DNA of 58,857 nucleotides from Verrucomicrobiota bacterium (GCA_023383055.1 JAHDYP010000006.1:23299-82155); one strand, 5' to 3'. Shown: positions 18,901 to 27,061, counted from the stretch's first letter. Made by a program: numbers and translations. Notes: generated from the sequence alone by a model not told the origin.

Positions 18901-20374
18901 GAATGCGCCGACGCGTGAGTTCCGGTTCCAGACGCCGGCGGCCTGGCGCAATGTCGAGATGGTAGGCGCGGGGGTGCGCCGGCGGGACCGGGTCGACGGC
19001 GAATGGCGGATCGAGCTGCAGAACAAGGTGCTGGGTGAATACCGGTTGACCGTGGCATGGGAGCTGGATCGCGTGGCGGGCGAGGATCTGATCCTGGCCG
19101 GAACGGAGGCTTTGGGCGTCGAACGCGAGACGGGCGCCGTGGCGTTGCTGGCGCCGACCCATCTGCAGTTGACTCCGGTCGAGACGTCGAGCCAATTGCT
19201 GCGCATCGAGGCCCGCGAACTGCCGGAGTGGGCACTGGCCGCGGCGGGGGGCAGCCCGGTCTTGAGTTATCGCTCGCTCCAGGCAGGCTGGCAACTGCGG
19301 CTGGGCGTCAAACGATTCGAGGATGCCGCCGTGCTGCAGGGGCTCGTCGACCAGGTCAGGCTCCGTACGGTCGTGGCCGATGACGGCCAGCAAATGACCC
19401 AGCTCGAAGCCACCATCCGCAACAGCGGCCGGCAAAGCCTCGAGCTCACCCTCCCGCCCAATGCCCGCATCTGGTCCGCCTTCGCCGATGGACAACCGGT
19501 CCGGCCGGCCCGGCGCAACGGGCGTCTGCTCCTGCCGCTCGAGCGATCCAGCTCCGAGGACTCGCCGATTCCGGTCGAGATCACCTACGTGGGCACCATG
19601 CAATTCCCTCGCGGCTCGGGTCGCTTCGAGCTGATCTCGCCGAAACTCGACCTCCCGCTGAAGGACGCCCGGTGGGAATTGTTCCTGCCGCCTGACTATC
19701 TCTATTCCCGATTCGGCGGGACGATGACCTACGAGAGCGCGGAGCTGGTCCCCATCACGCAGGACTTTACCATGGCCGAATACCAGCGCCAGGAACTGTC
19801 GAGACAGGACAGCTTCGAGGCGCGCGCGGCGGACTTCCTGCAGCGGGTGCGTCGCGAGATGGCTACCGGTCGGTTCGACAATACGACGCAATTGCGCGAG
19901 TACCGCCAGGCGCCGATCCGCGATCAGCAGGCGGTCGAGGAACTCGAACAACTCGAGCTCTATGCCAACCGCGCGCAGGGTCAGCAGTTGATCGATGCCC
20001 AGGCCGCTTACGCCGCTTCGAACGCGGCACGGTTCGGCCTCGACACCGAAACGGCCGCCGGTCAGAAATCCAAGGCCACCGCCGAATACGATGCCCGGAT
20101 GGCCGAACAACAGGTGGCCCAGTTGTTCAAAGCCCAGTTGGTCGCCGAGAACCGGGTCGCCCCGCTGCGCGCCAACCTCCCCACGCGTGGTCTCCGCTAT
20201 TCCTTCATCCAGGCACTGCAAACCGAGACCGACCGGCCGCTGACCATCCGGATGCGCGCCAGCAACGACACGTGTACCGGCTGGTTTACCCGGCTCGTCC
20301 AATTCGGGTTGGGTTTCCTCGTCCTGTGGATCGGCGCGGCCCTGGCCCTGCGCCTCCGCCCGACCCGGAGCTAG
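12968..20374 (+). CDS. Giant envelope protein: two homologous halves around a pseudopilin-like module
   Basis: A 2468-residue protein of unknown function. A signal peptide covers residues 1-31. Residues about 350-1035 form a beta-rich region that recurs at about 1480-2255; compare WRNLEFTG..IRRKDRVDD near 768 with WRNVEMVG..VRRRDRVDG near 1991, and GFGGTM near 1028 with RFGGTM near 2249. Between the halves lie a membrane helix and a segment like a type II pseudopilin (LLPALSKAKSKAQ, NNLKQIG, VFADGSVQQL; residues about 1085-1205), an Ala/Pro-rich linker, and two or three helices (about 1331-1398). A second signal-like stretch begins at Met1418. A C-terminal helix ends the protein. AAGGA precedes the ATG by 6 bases. 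Confidence 0.85.
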   Translation: MRPRLSRTLPASLYLIVFLVTMWFTTEPVAQTLLNVDFGGDETRAKTGLAATGLRTNDYWNVYSHYQPRYLPGMAPAPDGRLTELKWADGTKSGISVSVTNAPGVWGNATGDPMLDSYMFAPNGSNLVVAVRGLPTGRYQLFVYGWATADAGPEQLPMFSVRSGTNVLGPVAMTREQPEGAGWRVRAPYAVYRDLPVESESGITIEVLPGSGGVAVLNGLQVLSRGTHAPRVFREPPGVGSPATNLWIRGIHYQGTLETEGARFKVSVDAESSATNEVSAVLLDGHLAVVNPQLPAGWRMVKQGRRILLLATRPGRTAITFEAVVRSEREEPWNVVRFGGPSAAVATVEIEIPDREVEVQLLSGVAREGQEGDGAVLRGVLGGDRQLAIRWQGKTAEAEREALLTVDSRFRLELTPASIRYTSTFAYEILQARLAEVRVALPAAHTLTRLTGEQVKDWRLVPGENGSELVVEFLRPIEGSAQIEMVSEQAPVALPGTVELRLPQPLAVQREAGVLSLHSEDLLVRLERTDTLRQVNATGNEFASFRFARRPAGLAVHLASVEPQLAVNSRVRFGLEEARAVVDHDLTLEVTRAGIYGLDLMPEPGFLVTDVRAEGLEDWQSSGGPLRLRFARRVLGQCQVKVRLERSLSQMPPEVGLAPLRVAGATRETAFIGAGSIPGLQLKTISADGAREIPVNALPDRGDELLAFRAETGDWRVVLGVERQAPRVVAEVFNLITIGDGLVGGSATLRFGIVNQGVQQFRVRLPAHWRNLEFTGPNIRRKDRVDDVWTIALQDKAWGGYTLVITYDHAFDPHRATLDAAGVHPLEVERETGTVAITRAANLAIEPGPIVEPLRQVDPTELAVVDRSMISRPVLLAYRYEGGDYALALELTRHEESSVLDAVADRAEFTSVLTLSGEVLTQAGFMVKNNERPHQRVRLPAGATLWGVAVNGEPVRADRDGDWVVIALPRGGNRGETFAIEIKYAQQMGALGSLLPKRLTLVAPRTDVPGTYAEWVLYVPASRQVSGFGGTMAVAGGTTYSGRDGWERCCAFYAELWHAYGARLIVAGCVAGFVLAVILYGRKNGFGGVLSVIVVFGILTVLAGMLLPALSKAKSKAQRISSVNNLKQIGLSATIFAADNQGRMPASFEEMMNELSTEKILIDPQTGQRYTYVGAGKSKDDPHAIIAYSPERPGGGREVVFADGSVQQLNAASFAEALAKDQGGAANLQAQTMLQRYGAQPARPAPAQAAPPPMAATPQVAPEAATPTMSPTAAPTPIAAGVKSLQFDLPRAGRAYTFTRLLSVEDEPPTISVRIMSARFFVFARAVLQLSVFVAGLIWMMLAWRRAEAKPARIAAGAGLVLLATVDVLIAWRVLHLALIVAVPGLLAVIGAWIFWRWRAASGGDDAPTAPSGIPPQMALGLVLGLAQWGAAGSMGAAEAETNRVSIVSAELSGTTRERAAELQATFTLVSVVTNQSVTLFGDEVALGGFEVIEGEAQAWREGAVLGVRLGQAGTTRIRLGLLVKITDDAGRRQLDFALPPVLGGRLNLPVLEEDADVEFPGAHWMSRRASNGATLIESVFGGSDRLTVTWTPKRKRAADLAATVHAHQTAVVTLGAGTVNLRSAIEWRLTQGELQQVQVRLPEGHRLLRISGPHLRRWDLVGSDGSTLAIDLVRPVSPMLRLVIESEQALDQLPAEVPLRLPEVLDAMRQTGLVAVRATDDVGLTVQRAQGLERIDGADFVRASDDPGLTVLSAWRYLRPGFELQVKAEMLQPRIETSQHQRFTVGTDHVELDTELDYTIRQLGVFALRLALPAEGRLEAVRCAAMQAWSERIEGHQRVLELTLKERVLGSLRVEVRLHHSLSNLPALFPLAGIHPLGVGKQGGHVTVAAAPGVGLKTASLEGVVEVPASTVPGLEAGAAGVLAFKQLAAEDHSGAPWRSELATEQMESWLRAETLAFVSVGETLITGHTVIRYDVQNAPTREFRFQTPAAWRNVEMVGAGVRRRDRVDGEWRIELQNKVLGEYRLTVAWELDRVAGEDLILAGTEALGVERETGAVALLAPTHLQLTPVETSSQLLRIEARELPEWALAAAGGSPVLSYRSLQAGWQLRLGVKRFEDAAVLQGLVDQVRLRTVVADDGQQMTQLEATIRNSGRQSLELTLPPNARIWSAFADGQPVRPARRNGRLLLPLERSSSEDSPIPVEITYVGTMQFPRGSGRFELISPKLDLPLKDARWELFLPPDYLYSRFGGTMTYESAELVPITQDFTMAEYQRQELSRQDSFEARAADFLQRVRREMATGRFDNTTQLREYRQAPIRDQQAVEELEQLELYANRAQGQQLIDAQAAYAASNAARFGLDTETAAGQKSKATAEYDARMAEQQVAQLFKAQLVAENRVAPLRANLPTRGLRYSFIQALQTETDRPLTIRMRASNDTCTGWFTRLVQFGLGFLVLWIGAALALRLRPTRS

Positions 20375-21024
20375 ACTCCACTGGTTACCGCGCGTGTGGA
20401 CCCCAATCCCAAATCACCCCCACAGACGATGGCTCGTGGGTGATTACGCGTTTGGCAGTCAGATCCAGGAGTGGATCGATGGCGGGTATCCTCTGTTGCG
20501 TTTGGGTCCTTGGGATGGCCAGATGCGCGGGCATGGCGACAGTGAATGGAGTGTTAAGGAATTGCTCGGATGGTGGCGGGTGGAGAAGGCCGGGGGAGCC
20601 GAGGCTTGGGGCAGAGATCTTTGAGGTGTTGATTTCACCTGGCAGCGAGAACGGTCCCCCCAAAGCTGGAGATCTTTGAGGATGGGGTGCCCAGTGAGCT
20701 CGAAGTCATTGATGTTGTTTTGAGCGGGACGGGGCGAATGAGATTCGTGTGCAAAGGTGGTGATGACGATGACTCGGCTCCTGCCGACGCGACGCTGTCC
20801 TTGGACGGACGGTCTTTGTGGATGCGGCTTTTCCGGCAGGTGGATCACCCTTGGTGCCTCAGGCTGGACAAAGTACAATGAGCAGGATGGCGAACCAGTC
20901 GTGTCACCCAACGCCGGTTGAGCGCGTTCGCAAATGCGGTTGTCATTGGCCCGGTGTGGGTGCACTTTCGCGTTCGGTGAAGCAGAGCGTTGCCAGTTGG
21001 ATGCTGCGGGGGTAGGGTGGTCGC
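20375..21024 (+). other. Intergenic stretch without a supported gene
   Basis: 650 bases between the giant gene and the first toxin-antitoxin pair. Short open frames exist on both strands (for example 20687-20881), but none shows a recognisable motif, a ribosome binding site or consistent codon use. The stretch may hold decayed sequence. No RNA gene or terminator was recognised. Confidence 0.5.
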
Positions 21025-21219
21025 ATGAGCCTTCAGGAAATCCATGCCGAAGTTCAGGCGCTGCCGGCCGACGAGCGCAGGCGGTTGGCCGCCTTTCTCG
21101 TCTCCTTGAGGCACAAGGACTTCACGGATTACCGTGCGCAGATGGCGGCGAAGATTGATGATGTTTCGCCAGAAAGCTGGATTACGCTGGAGGAGATGGA
21201 TGAGCGGCTGAGCTCCTGA
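21025..21219 (+). CDS. Putative type II antitoxin
   Basis: A 64-residue acidic protein with the pattern of small antitoxins of the addiction-module type: an N-terminal helical region (LQEIHAEVQALPADERRRLAAFLV) and a C-terminal tail rich in Glu and Asp (WITLEEMDERL). It ends 3 bases before a gene that reads as a ParE/RelE-type toxin, which is the standard order for these modules. Antitoxins of this kind bind and neutralise the toxin and usually repress their own promoter. The identification rests on size, pattern and partner, not on a strong motif. Confidence 0.65.
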   Translation: MSLQEIHAEVQALPADERRRLAAFLVSLRHKDFTDYRAQMAAKIDDVSPESWITLEEMDERLSS

Positions 21220-21222
21220 GCG

Positions 21223-21476
21223 ATGCATTACCGGTTATTGGTTTCTATCGAGGTGATCGAGTTCATCGAGCGTCTCCCGGGGAAGACCCGAGCGGCCCTG
21301 CGGCGAGCAATTCACACAATCGGGCGGGATCCGTTGGGGCGGTCCGACGCGTTGGATTGCGATGCGATCGGACGACGGACGCAGATTACCGTGGTGGGCG
21401 ACTACGCCTGATGTATTGGGTGGACGAGGCGGACCAGCATATCAAGATTCTCGACATTCATGCTTCCGATCGTTGA
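21223..21476 (+). pseudogene. ParE/RelE-type toxin, frameshifted
   Basis: The frame from 21223 encodes MHYRLLVSIEVIEFIERLP...GRRTQITVVGDYA and stops at 21411. The next frame, entered at about 21408, continues with LMYWVDEADQHIKILDIHASDR and stops at 21476. Joined, the two give about 84 residues with the typical ParE-like ending 'YWVD.AD..IKILDIH..DR'. A single missing base near 21408 explains the break. As written the toxin lacks its C-terminal strands and is probably inactive, which leaves the antitoxin as an orphan. A sequencing error is the alternative. Confidence 0.75.
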
Positions 21477-21715
21477 CTCACCGAACCAGGCACTCGAGCC
21501 AACCGAGATCTGCGTACCCGTTTTGGGTGTGGCTGCGCTGATATCTCCTGTGGTATCAGATCCCAAACGCCGACCGGATTACCCTGCCTGTGCGAGATGG
21601 CTTCAGCGTGACCCGCGTTTGCGGGTTGTCTTCTTTCCGAGTCCCGATAAGCTGCGAACCCGCGGTCCGGAATGGACTGTGCGTGAACCGGGTGATGAAT
21701 TGCGGAGCAAGTGCC

Positions 21716-22081
21716 ATGAGAGCATTCCAGATCATTTTCAACCCCACCAGTGCGGCCGAGCTGTCGCGGATGCCGAAGGAGCTTCAACTGGAGATCCTTG
21801 GGCAGTTCCGCGGACTTCCCCAGGAGGTGTTGAAACGGGACATGGGACGTTTCGGCAAACTCGAGCGTCGTGGTCGTATCCTGCATCGATTTCGCCTCGG
21901 CGATTACCGGATCTATTTCGAAAGGCATGAGCTTGGCGTGGTGGTCCACCGCATCCTCAGCCGGAACTCGCTGAAGGATTTCCTGTTCCGATCGAGCCTG
22001 CCCATTGGAGAAGACGAAGCGCTCCAGGAAAACCCCAAATTCTGGGAGTTGATCGAGGCGGCGCGGAGCGCCGCGCCTTGA
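21716..22081 (+). CDS. RelE/ParE-family toxin-like protein
   Basis: A 121-residue protein starting MRAFQIIFNPTSAAEL. The core GRFGKLERRGRILHRFRLGDYRIYFE resembles the RelE superfamily pattern in which conserved basic residues precede a 'YRIYF' strand, followed by VVVHRILSRNSLKDFLFR. RelE toxins are ribosome-dependent mRNA endonucleases, and ParE members target gyrase; which applies is unclear. The C-terminal extension (about 25 residues) is longer than in classical RelE. No antitoxin was recognised directly upstream. A longer open frame begins at 21590, but homology-like sequence starts only at the ATG at 21716. Confidence 0.65.
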   Translation: MRAFQIIFNPTSAAELSRMPKELQLEILGQFRGLPQEVLKRDMGRFGKLERRGRILHRFRLGDYRIYFERHELGVVVHRILSRNSLKDFLFRSSLPIGEDEALQENPKFWELIEAARSAAP

Positions 22082-22092
22082 GCCGGTGCGGT

Positions 22093-22129
22093 GTCTCCCG
22101 AATGGCGGCGCAAGCCATTCGCGAGAGAC
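22093..22129. terminator. Hairpin between convergent genes, possible bidirectional terminator
   Basis: GTCTCCCGAATGGC pairs imperfectly with GCCATTCGCGAGAGAC across a short loop, in the 52-base gap between the convergent toxin-like and HNH genes. There is no strong T-run, so intrinsic termination is only a suggestion. Confidence 0.4.
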
Positions 22130-22133
22130 CACG

Positions 22134-22751
22134 CTAACTTTCCTCGCCCAGTTCCACGTTCCAGTAGGCCAGGTCCAGGAAGTGTTTCCAGCTGTCGTGG
22201 TAGTGCAGCCCGAGGTTGATCTGCACGAAGGGCCGCCATTTCGGGCGCTTGGGTCTCCGGACCAGGCGCATGCCGGCTTCGTGCGGGGTCCGGTTTGCCT
22301 TGTGCGTGTTACATTCGATGCAGGAACAGACGATATTCTCCCAGGTGGTGGGTCCGCCCTGATCCCGCGGAATCACATGATCCAGGTTCAGATCCCGGCG
22401 GTCGAACACCCGGCCGCAGTATTGGCAAGTGTCCTTGTCACGCTCGAAAATGTTGTGGCGCGTGAACTTGACCTCCTTCTTCGGCAGTCGATCGAAGATC
22501 ATCAGCAGGATCACCCGCGGCACCCGCAGTCGGAACGACACGGTCCGGATGCTTTCCGGATGGGGTTGTTGCTGTGAGAAATCCTTCCACTCCCCGAAGC
22601 TGTAGGTCTGAAACGATCCATCGGCGGCGCTCAGCACCGCCTGGGCGTGCCCATCAAACAACAGAGTGAGCGCTCTCTTGGCGGTGCAGACATTGACTGC
22701 CTGCCAGAGACGGTTGAGCACCAGCACCTGTTGGTTCAAGAATGAGCCCAT
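22134..22751 (-). CDS. HNH endonuclease family protein
   Basis: A 205-residue protein whose C-terminal half is an HNH nuclease domain. It has a first zinc pair CQYC, the catalytic region LDHVIPRDQGGPTTWENIV and a second zinc pair CIEC followed by N..K. The N-terminal part (NQQVLVLNRLWQAVNV) is the form seen in widespread chromosomal HNH proteins of Verrucomicrobia, Planctomycetes and cyanobacteria, whose biological role is not defined. It is not obviously part of a phage or restriction system. An upstream in-frame start (22868) would overlap the divergent gene's start; the ATG at 22751 before GSFLNQQVLVLN is preferred. Confidence 0.85.
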   Translation of the reverse strand: MGSFLNQQVLVLNRLWQAVNVCTAKRALTLLFDGHAQAVLSAADGSFQTYSFGEWKDFSQQQPHPESIRTVSFRLRVPRVILLMIFDRLPKKEVKFTRHNIFERDKDTCQYCGRVFDRRDLNLDHVIPRDQGGPTTWENIVCSCIECNTHKANRTPHEAGMRLVRRPKRPKWRPFVQINLGLHYHDSWKHFLDLAYWNVELGEES

Positions 22752-22859
22752 GGAACCGTTCGGCGGCGAAGCTAGCACAGGCCCGCAAAAGGTGTCAACG
22801 CACCCTCCGCTCATCATCCGTTGCTTTCCCGCCCCGACCAACGCTATGATCTCCGAACC

Positions 22860-24743
22860 ATGAAGCAACGGTTAGTCGCACTTGCGGTGGTCCTGTTTTC
22901 CCTCGGCGCGGCGCTCCAGGCCGCCGGACCCGAAGAGGAGTACGTACAGATCTTCAATCAAATCCAGGAAGCCGACCGGCTCGCTCAGAATCAGCGGCCG
23001 GATCAGGCGCGCGCCGCCTATCTCGAGGCCCAGACCAACCTGGGCAACCTCAGCCGCCAATACCCCGATTGGAACCCGAACATCGTCCGGTTCCGGCTCG
23101 GTTACATCGCGCGCAAACTCGCCGCGATCTCGTCGGACCCGCCCGCCGCGCCCGCGCCCGCGCCCGCCCCAAGACCGGAACCGGCCCCTGCCGTTCCGGA
23201 AGCCGCGTCGGACCTGCAGGCTGAGCAGACCCGGGAACGCGTGCGGCAACTCGAACGCGAGAAGAACGAACTGAGCGCCCGTCTGCGCGAAGCGCTGGCT
23301 GCTCGTCCGGCAGCGGTTGATCCCCAGGAACTGGCTGCCGCGGAGGCCCGGATTCTGGCGCAGCAGAAGGAGATCGAGTTGCTCAAGGTGAGCCTCGAGA
23401 AATCAGGGTCGGATGAGACGCGCACACCCGATCCGGCCCTGGAAGCCACGCGGCAGGCCCTGGCCGATGCGCAGCAGCAGCTGGCCCGGCAAACCGAACA
23501 GATCGCCACGCTCACGCTCGAACGTTCGGCATTGCAGCAGCGCCTGCTCGCCCTGGTGGCCGCGCCTGCAAACCAGCCCGATCCGGCTCCGGCGACCGCC
23601 ACGCCGGCGCCCGGCGGAGCGGCCGAGGCTGACTTGCTCAAGCAACAACTGCGGTCCGTGCAGCAGCAGTTGGCGGAGGAACAGGCTCGCAACCAGGTTT
23701 TGGTCGCCGAACGGCAGGTGATCGAAAAGCGGCTCACGGAGCTGCCGGCTCGCTCGGCCGAGTCCGAATTGGCCAACCGCATCCAGAACCTCGAAAAGGA
23801 GCTCGAGATCGCCCGCCAATCCACTCGCACGGACGCCGCCACCATTTCCGCGCTGCAGACCGCCCTGACTTCGGCAAACCAACAGATCAACGCCCTGCAG
23901 CAGCAGGTCCGCACTCTGCAGCCCCAGTCCAGCCAGGCTCGCCTCGAGGCGATGCTCGCCCCGGAAGCCCGCCCGTCGCCGGCCGTGGTCGCGGCGGGCG
24001 AGACCTCCCCGGCCAGCCCGGACCCGGCTGGTGGGCAATGGGGTGAAATGCAGGCGCGCCTGGCTGTGCTGGAGGCGCGGCGAGTGCCCTATTCGCCCGA
24101 GGAACTGGCGCTCTTCAGTGTGCCCGAAATCAGCACCGCCACCAATCAGCTGGCCAGGGCCAACCCCGGGCTGTCGCGCGACACCGCGCTCTTGATCGCC
24201 GAGGCTGAGAAAGATCTGCGCGCCGGCCGGTTCTCCGAAGCTGAGCAGAAGTATCAGCAGGCACTTGCCACCGACCGGAACAACGTGGTGCTTCTATCCA
24301 GCCTGGCTTCGGCCCAGGTCGAGCAAGGCGACCCCGCGCAGGCCGAACAGACGATCGGTCAGGCCCTGGCCGGCGATCCCAACGATGCTTTCAGCCTGTT
24401 TGTCCTTGGCCGGGTGCGCTATGAGCAGGGGCGGGTGGACGAAGCCATGACCGCGCTGAGTCGTTCGGCCCATCTCGATGGCAGTCGCGCGGAGACATTC
24501 AACCTGCTTGGCATTGCGCTTGGCCGGCTTGGCCTGCGTGAGCCGGCCGAGACCGCTTTGCGGCGAGCCGTGCAAATCGCGCCCGGTTACGCCAGCGCGC
24601 ACCATAACCTGGCCGTGATTTACTCCTCCCAGTCACCTCCATCCATGGGGTTGGCGCGGTGGCATTACGAGAAGGCTGTTGCCGCCGGGCACCGACCCGA
24701 TCCGGCACTCGAGGCGCGGCTCAAGGGTGCGGTCAGCCCCTGA
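22860..24743 (+). CDS. Secreted coiled-coil and TPR protein
   Basis: A 627-residue protein with a signal peptide (MKQRLVALAVVLFSLGAALQA). A Pro/Ala-rich linker follows at about residues 95-120, then a long Ala/Gln/Glu-rich coiled coil (about 120-370, for example LEREKNELSARLREAL and QQQLARQTEQIATL). The C-terminal third contains tandem TPR units (about 440-620) such as AGRFSEAEQKYQQALATDRNN and GLREPAETALRRAVQIAPGYASAHHNLAVIY. It is likely a periplasmic scaffold for protein contacts; no partner is apparent. It diverges from the HNH gene across 108 bases that must contain both promoters. Confidence 0.85.
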   Translation: MKQRLVALAVVLFSLGAALQAAGPEEEYVQIFNQIQEADRLAQNQRPDQARAAYLEAQTNLGNLSRQYPDWNPNIVRFRLGYIARKLAAISSDPPAAPAPAPAPRPEPAPAVPEAASDLQAEQTRERVRQLEREKNELSARLREALAARPAAVDPQELAAAEARILAQQKEIELLKVSLEKSGSDETRTPDPALEATRQALADAQQQLARQTEQIATLTLERSALQQRLLALVAAPANQPDPAPATATPAPGGAAEADLLKQQLRSVQQQLAEEQARNQVLVAERQVIEKRLTELPARSAESELANRIQNLEKELEIARQSTRTDAATISALQTALTSANQQINALQQQVRTLQPQSSQARLEAMLAPEARPSPAVVAAGETSPASPDPAGGQWGEMQARLAVLEARRVPYSPEELALFSVPEISTATNQLARANPGLSRDTALLIAEAEKDLRAGRFSEAEQKYQQALATDRNNVVLLSSLASAQVEQGDPAQAEQTIGQALAGDPNDAFSLFVLGRVRYEQGRVDEAMTALSRSAHLDGSRAETFNLLGIALGRLGLREPAETALRRAVQIAPGYASAHHNLAVIYSSQSPPSMGLARWHYEKAVAAGHRPDPALEARLKGAVSP

Positions 24744-24776
24744 ACGGATCCGCGATAAGCATCGTTTTGGCGTCGC

Positions 24777-25199
24777 ATGCTCAAACAGATCCAGCATGAA
24801 ATCACGGTTCGCACGGAAGGCCGCGGCTTTTATCCGATCACTGATTCGATTCAGGATCGGGTCCAACGCAGTGGCATGGTGCAGGGCCTGGCCGTGCTTC
24901 ATCTCCTGCACACCTCCGCCTCGTTGTTGATCCAGGAAAATGCCGATCCCGATGTCCGGGTTGATCTGGACCGGTTTTTCGAATGCCTTGTTCCCGATGG
25001 CGATCCGCGCTTTGTCCACACGGCCGAAGGCGCGGACGACATGCCGGCCCATGTCCGCACCGCGTTGACCGCGGTCAACCTCTCGATCCCCTTCACCCGC
25101 GGGAGGCTGGCCCGGGGCACCTGGCAGGGCATTTACCTCTGGGAACACCGGATTCAGCCTCACCGGCGTCAACTGCTGGTTCACCTGCTGGGTGAATGA
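24777..25199 (+). CDS. YjbQ family protein (UPF0047)
   Basis: A 140-residue member of the YjbQ/UPF0047 family. The core LLHTSASLLIQENADPDV and the C-terminal GTWQGIYLWEHR are the family signatures. Some members have weak thiamine-phosphate synthase activity, but the physiological function is not settled. It starts 33 bases after the TPR gene and could be co-transcribed with it. Its last 19 bases overlap the end of the convergent gene at 25181. Confidence 0.9.
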   Translation: MLKQIQHEITVRTEGRGFYPITDSIQDRVQRSGMVQGLAVLHLLHTSASLLIQENADPDVRVDLDRFFECLVPDGDPRFVHTAEGADDMPAHVRTALTAVNLSIPFTRGRLARGTWQGIYLWEHRIQPHRRQLLVHLLGE

Positions 25200-27061
25200 G
25201 CGGCGGTGGGCGGCGTTGGCGAGAACATCCGATAGCTGAAATCCTCGGCGCGCAGGTCCAGCCCGTACACCGTGAAATGGAAATAGCCGGCGATTTGCTC
25301 GAAAGGGGGCAGCAGGGTGAAATCGGCCCAGGCCTTCAGCCCACCGCTCTTTTCCAGGACCTCGCCCGCGGGGGTAAACGCCAACATGCCTTCGATCGAA
25401 CCCGCATCCCGCTTTAGCGCCTCGATCATGGACTGGGCCACGGCCCGGTCGTCTTCATAGCCGAACCAGCCGGTGTCCATTCCGCCAACATGAACCGCCG
25501 CCTCCTGCAGCCCATCCAGTTCGCTGAGCGGTTTGCCCTGCGGATCCGACCCGCGCAAGAATTCCTCCAGCAGGCCGGAGTCGCCGCTCAAGGCCAGATA
25601 GCCCGCTCCCGCTCCGAAGCTGAACCACTTCGTGGGGGCGCCGGCACCCGCCCCGTCATCCCCGGGCAACGCCAGCGAGTAAACCTTGCGACCGGCGACC
25701 TCCCGCTCGCGCAGCAGGTTCATGGGGGGCGGCAGCAGCGCCGAGAGCGTTCTCAATGCGCCGGCCACTTTGTCCGGAGACGCGGTCCCGATCAGAATCA
25801 GGGTGGGGGCGGAGTCCAAGCTGTCCAGCGTGTTCGTGGTCGGCCGTGGTTCCAGGACCATGACATCGTCCCCCAGGTTTCCGATCAACTCGCGGCGGAG
25901 ATCGTAATTGGGATCCTGGTCTTTGCCCACACTCTGGAACATGAGCTCCACCACGCTGCGAGCCGTGGGCAGGATCGAATAGACCGTTCCTTCCAGTGCC
26001 GACCACGATTCCTTCAGGTCGACGCGCAGTCTCTGGAAACGCGTGATCTCGCTCGAGACAAAGGCCGGCGGTCCAGCCGGTTTGCGTCCCGGCAGCAGCA
26101 TCTTGAACAGGCCGGTTCGGGACGATTCCGGAATGCCCATGCGCAGTTCAGCGGTCATCCCGCCGGTGCTGGAGCTCATCGAAAACGAGAGGCTGCGCAG
26201 GTCTTGCAGTCCCAAAGCCGGCAGCAGTTTCGAGGGGTCAAGCAGGCCCATGGCTCCGTCATCCGACCCGCCCGATGCCGCCGCCAGACTCGAAGCAAAC
26301 CGCACCAGCGGCTGCAGGTGCACCCAACCATAGGCTTGTGCCGATCCCATCCCCGCCTCCAAAGCCGATGCGAAGTCCGGGTTGGATTTCAGCGCCGGAC
26401 CGGCGTTCCCGGCCTGGCGAGCCAACGCCTCCTCCAGCACCTGCCTTTGGTCACCCAGCCATAGCACCGACCCCGATTGCCCGAACCATACCTCGATTCC
26501 CTCATCATCCCCCGCCCGCGAGCCGCCGTCGGTCCCTGGCGTGCCAGCCAGTTCGTCCCGGTGAAGCGAAACCACCGAGAACTCCGATTCGCGGATCTTC
26601 TCCGGCAGAACCTTGCGGCCGGCTTCCGTCAGGTTCGTTTTCCACGCGGCAAGTCGTGCGGTCAATTGCGCCTCGCGATCGCGGGTGTCGAGCACCAACA
26701 ACCAGCCGGGTTTCTTGCCGATCGCCTGGGGCCAGCCGTTCCCCACCACCGCAAAGGTCAGTTGACCCCGAAACAACTCCAACTGATCGGCCAACCGCAG
26801 GCCCAGCCGCTCTTCCAATGGGCCGGCTACCTCCTGGCGCCACTGATGTTCGAACTTCTCGCGAAACGGCCGCACCGCCGGATCGTTCCACAGCCGCACC
26901 AAAGCCTGGTCCTTCCAGGCCGAACCCGCCGCCGCGCAGTCCGGGACGCTGAACACGGCCAGGGTGTCGCCGGGCAGAAGTCGGTCCGGTGAGGATACGG
27001 CGGCATGCAACGCCGACCCCAGGCAAACGGCGCAAGTCAACCAGGATATTCTAAGATTCAT
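25181..27061 (-). CDS. Secreted protein of unknown function (DUF3352-like pattern)
   Basis: A 626-residue protein with a signal peptide (MNLRISWLTCAVCLGSALHA). It begins with the motif LLPGDTLAVFSVPD followed by a segment about tandem small and aromatic residues (WKDQALVRLWNDPAVRPF). The same theme recurs in secreted verrucomicrobial and planctomycete proteins often labelled DUF3352 or left unnamed. No catalytic motif was recognised. The middle contains Gly/Ser-rich loops and a repeated hydrophobic pattern, consistent with an extracytoplasmic binding or structural role. Convergent with yjbQ, overlapping it by 19 bases at the 3' end. Confidence 0.7.
   Translation of the reverse strand: MNLRISWLTCAVCLGSALHAAVSSPDRLLPGDTLAVFSVPDCAAAGSAWKDQALVRLWNDPAVRPFREKFEHQWRQEVAGPLEERLGLRLADQLELFRGQLTFAVVGNGWPQAIGKKPGWLLVLDTRDREAQLTARLAAWKTNLTEAGRKVLPEKIRESEFSVVSLHRDELAGTPGTDGGSRAGDDEGIEVWFGQSGSVLWLGDQRQVLEEALARQAGNAGPALKSNPDFASALEAGMGSAQAYGWVHLQPLVRFASSLAAASGGSDDGAMGLLDPSKLLPALGLQDLRSLSFSMSSSTGGMTAELRMGIPESSRTGLFKMLLPGRKPAGPPAFVSSEITRFQRLRVDLKESWSALEGTVYSILPTARSVVELMFQSVGKDQDPNYDLRRELIGNLGDDVMVLEPRPTTNTLDSLDSAPTLILIGTASPDKVAGALRTLSALLPPPMNLLREREVAGRKVYSLALPGDDGAGAGAPTKWFSFGAGAGYLALSGDSGLLEEFLRGSDPQGKPLSELDGLQEAAVHVGGMDTGWFGYEDDRAVAQSMIEALKRDAGSIEGMLAFTPAGEVLEKSGGLKAWADFTLLPPFEQIAGYFHFTVYGLDLRAEDFSYRMFSPTPPTAAHSPSR

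Noticed and set aside
17201..20302. 1033-codon open frame on the minus strand opposite the giant protein
   Set aside because: It is a shadow of the high-GC sense frame: no motif, signal peptide or ribosome binding site, and the composition is Arg/His/Gln-rich as expected for antisense translation.
20687..20881. 64-codon frame in the gap after the giant gene
   Set aside because: No motif, no partner and no ribosome binding site; too short to call without homology.
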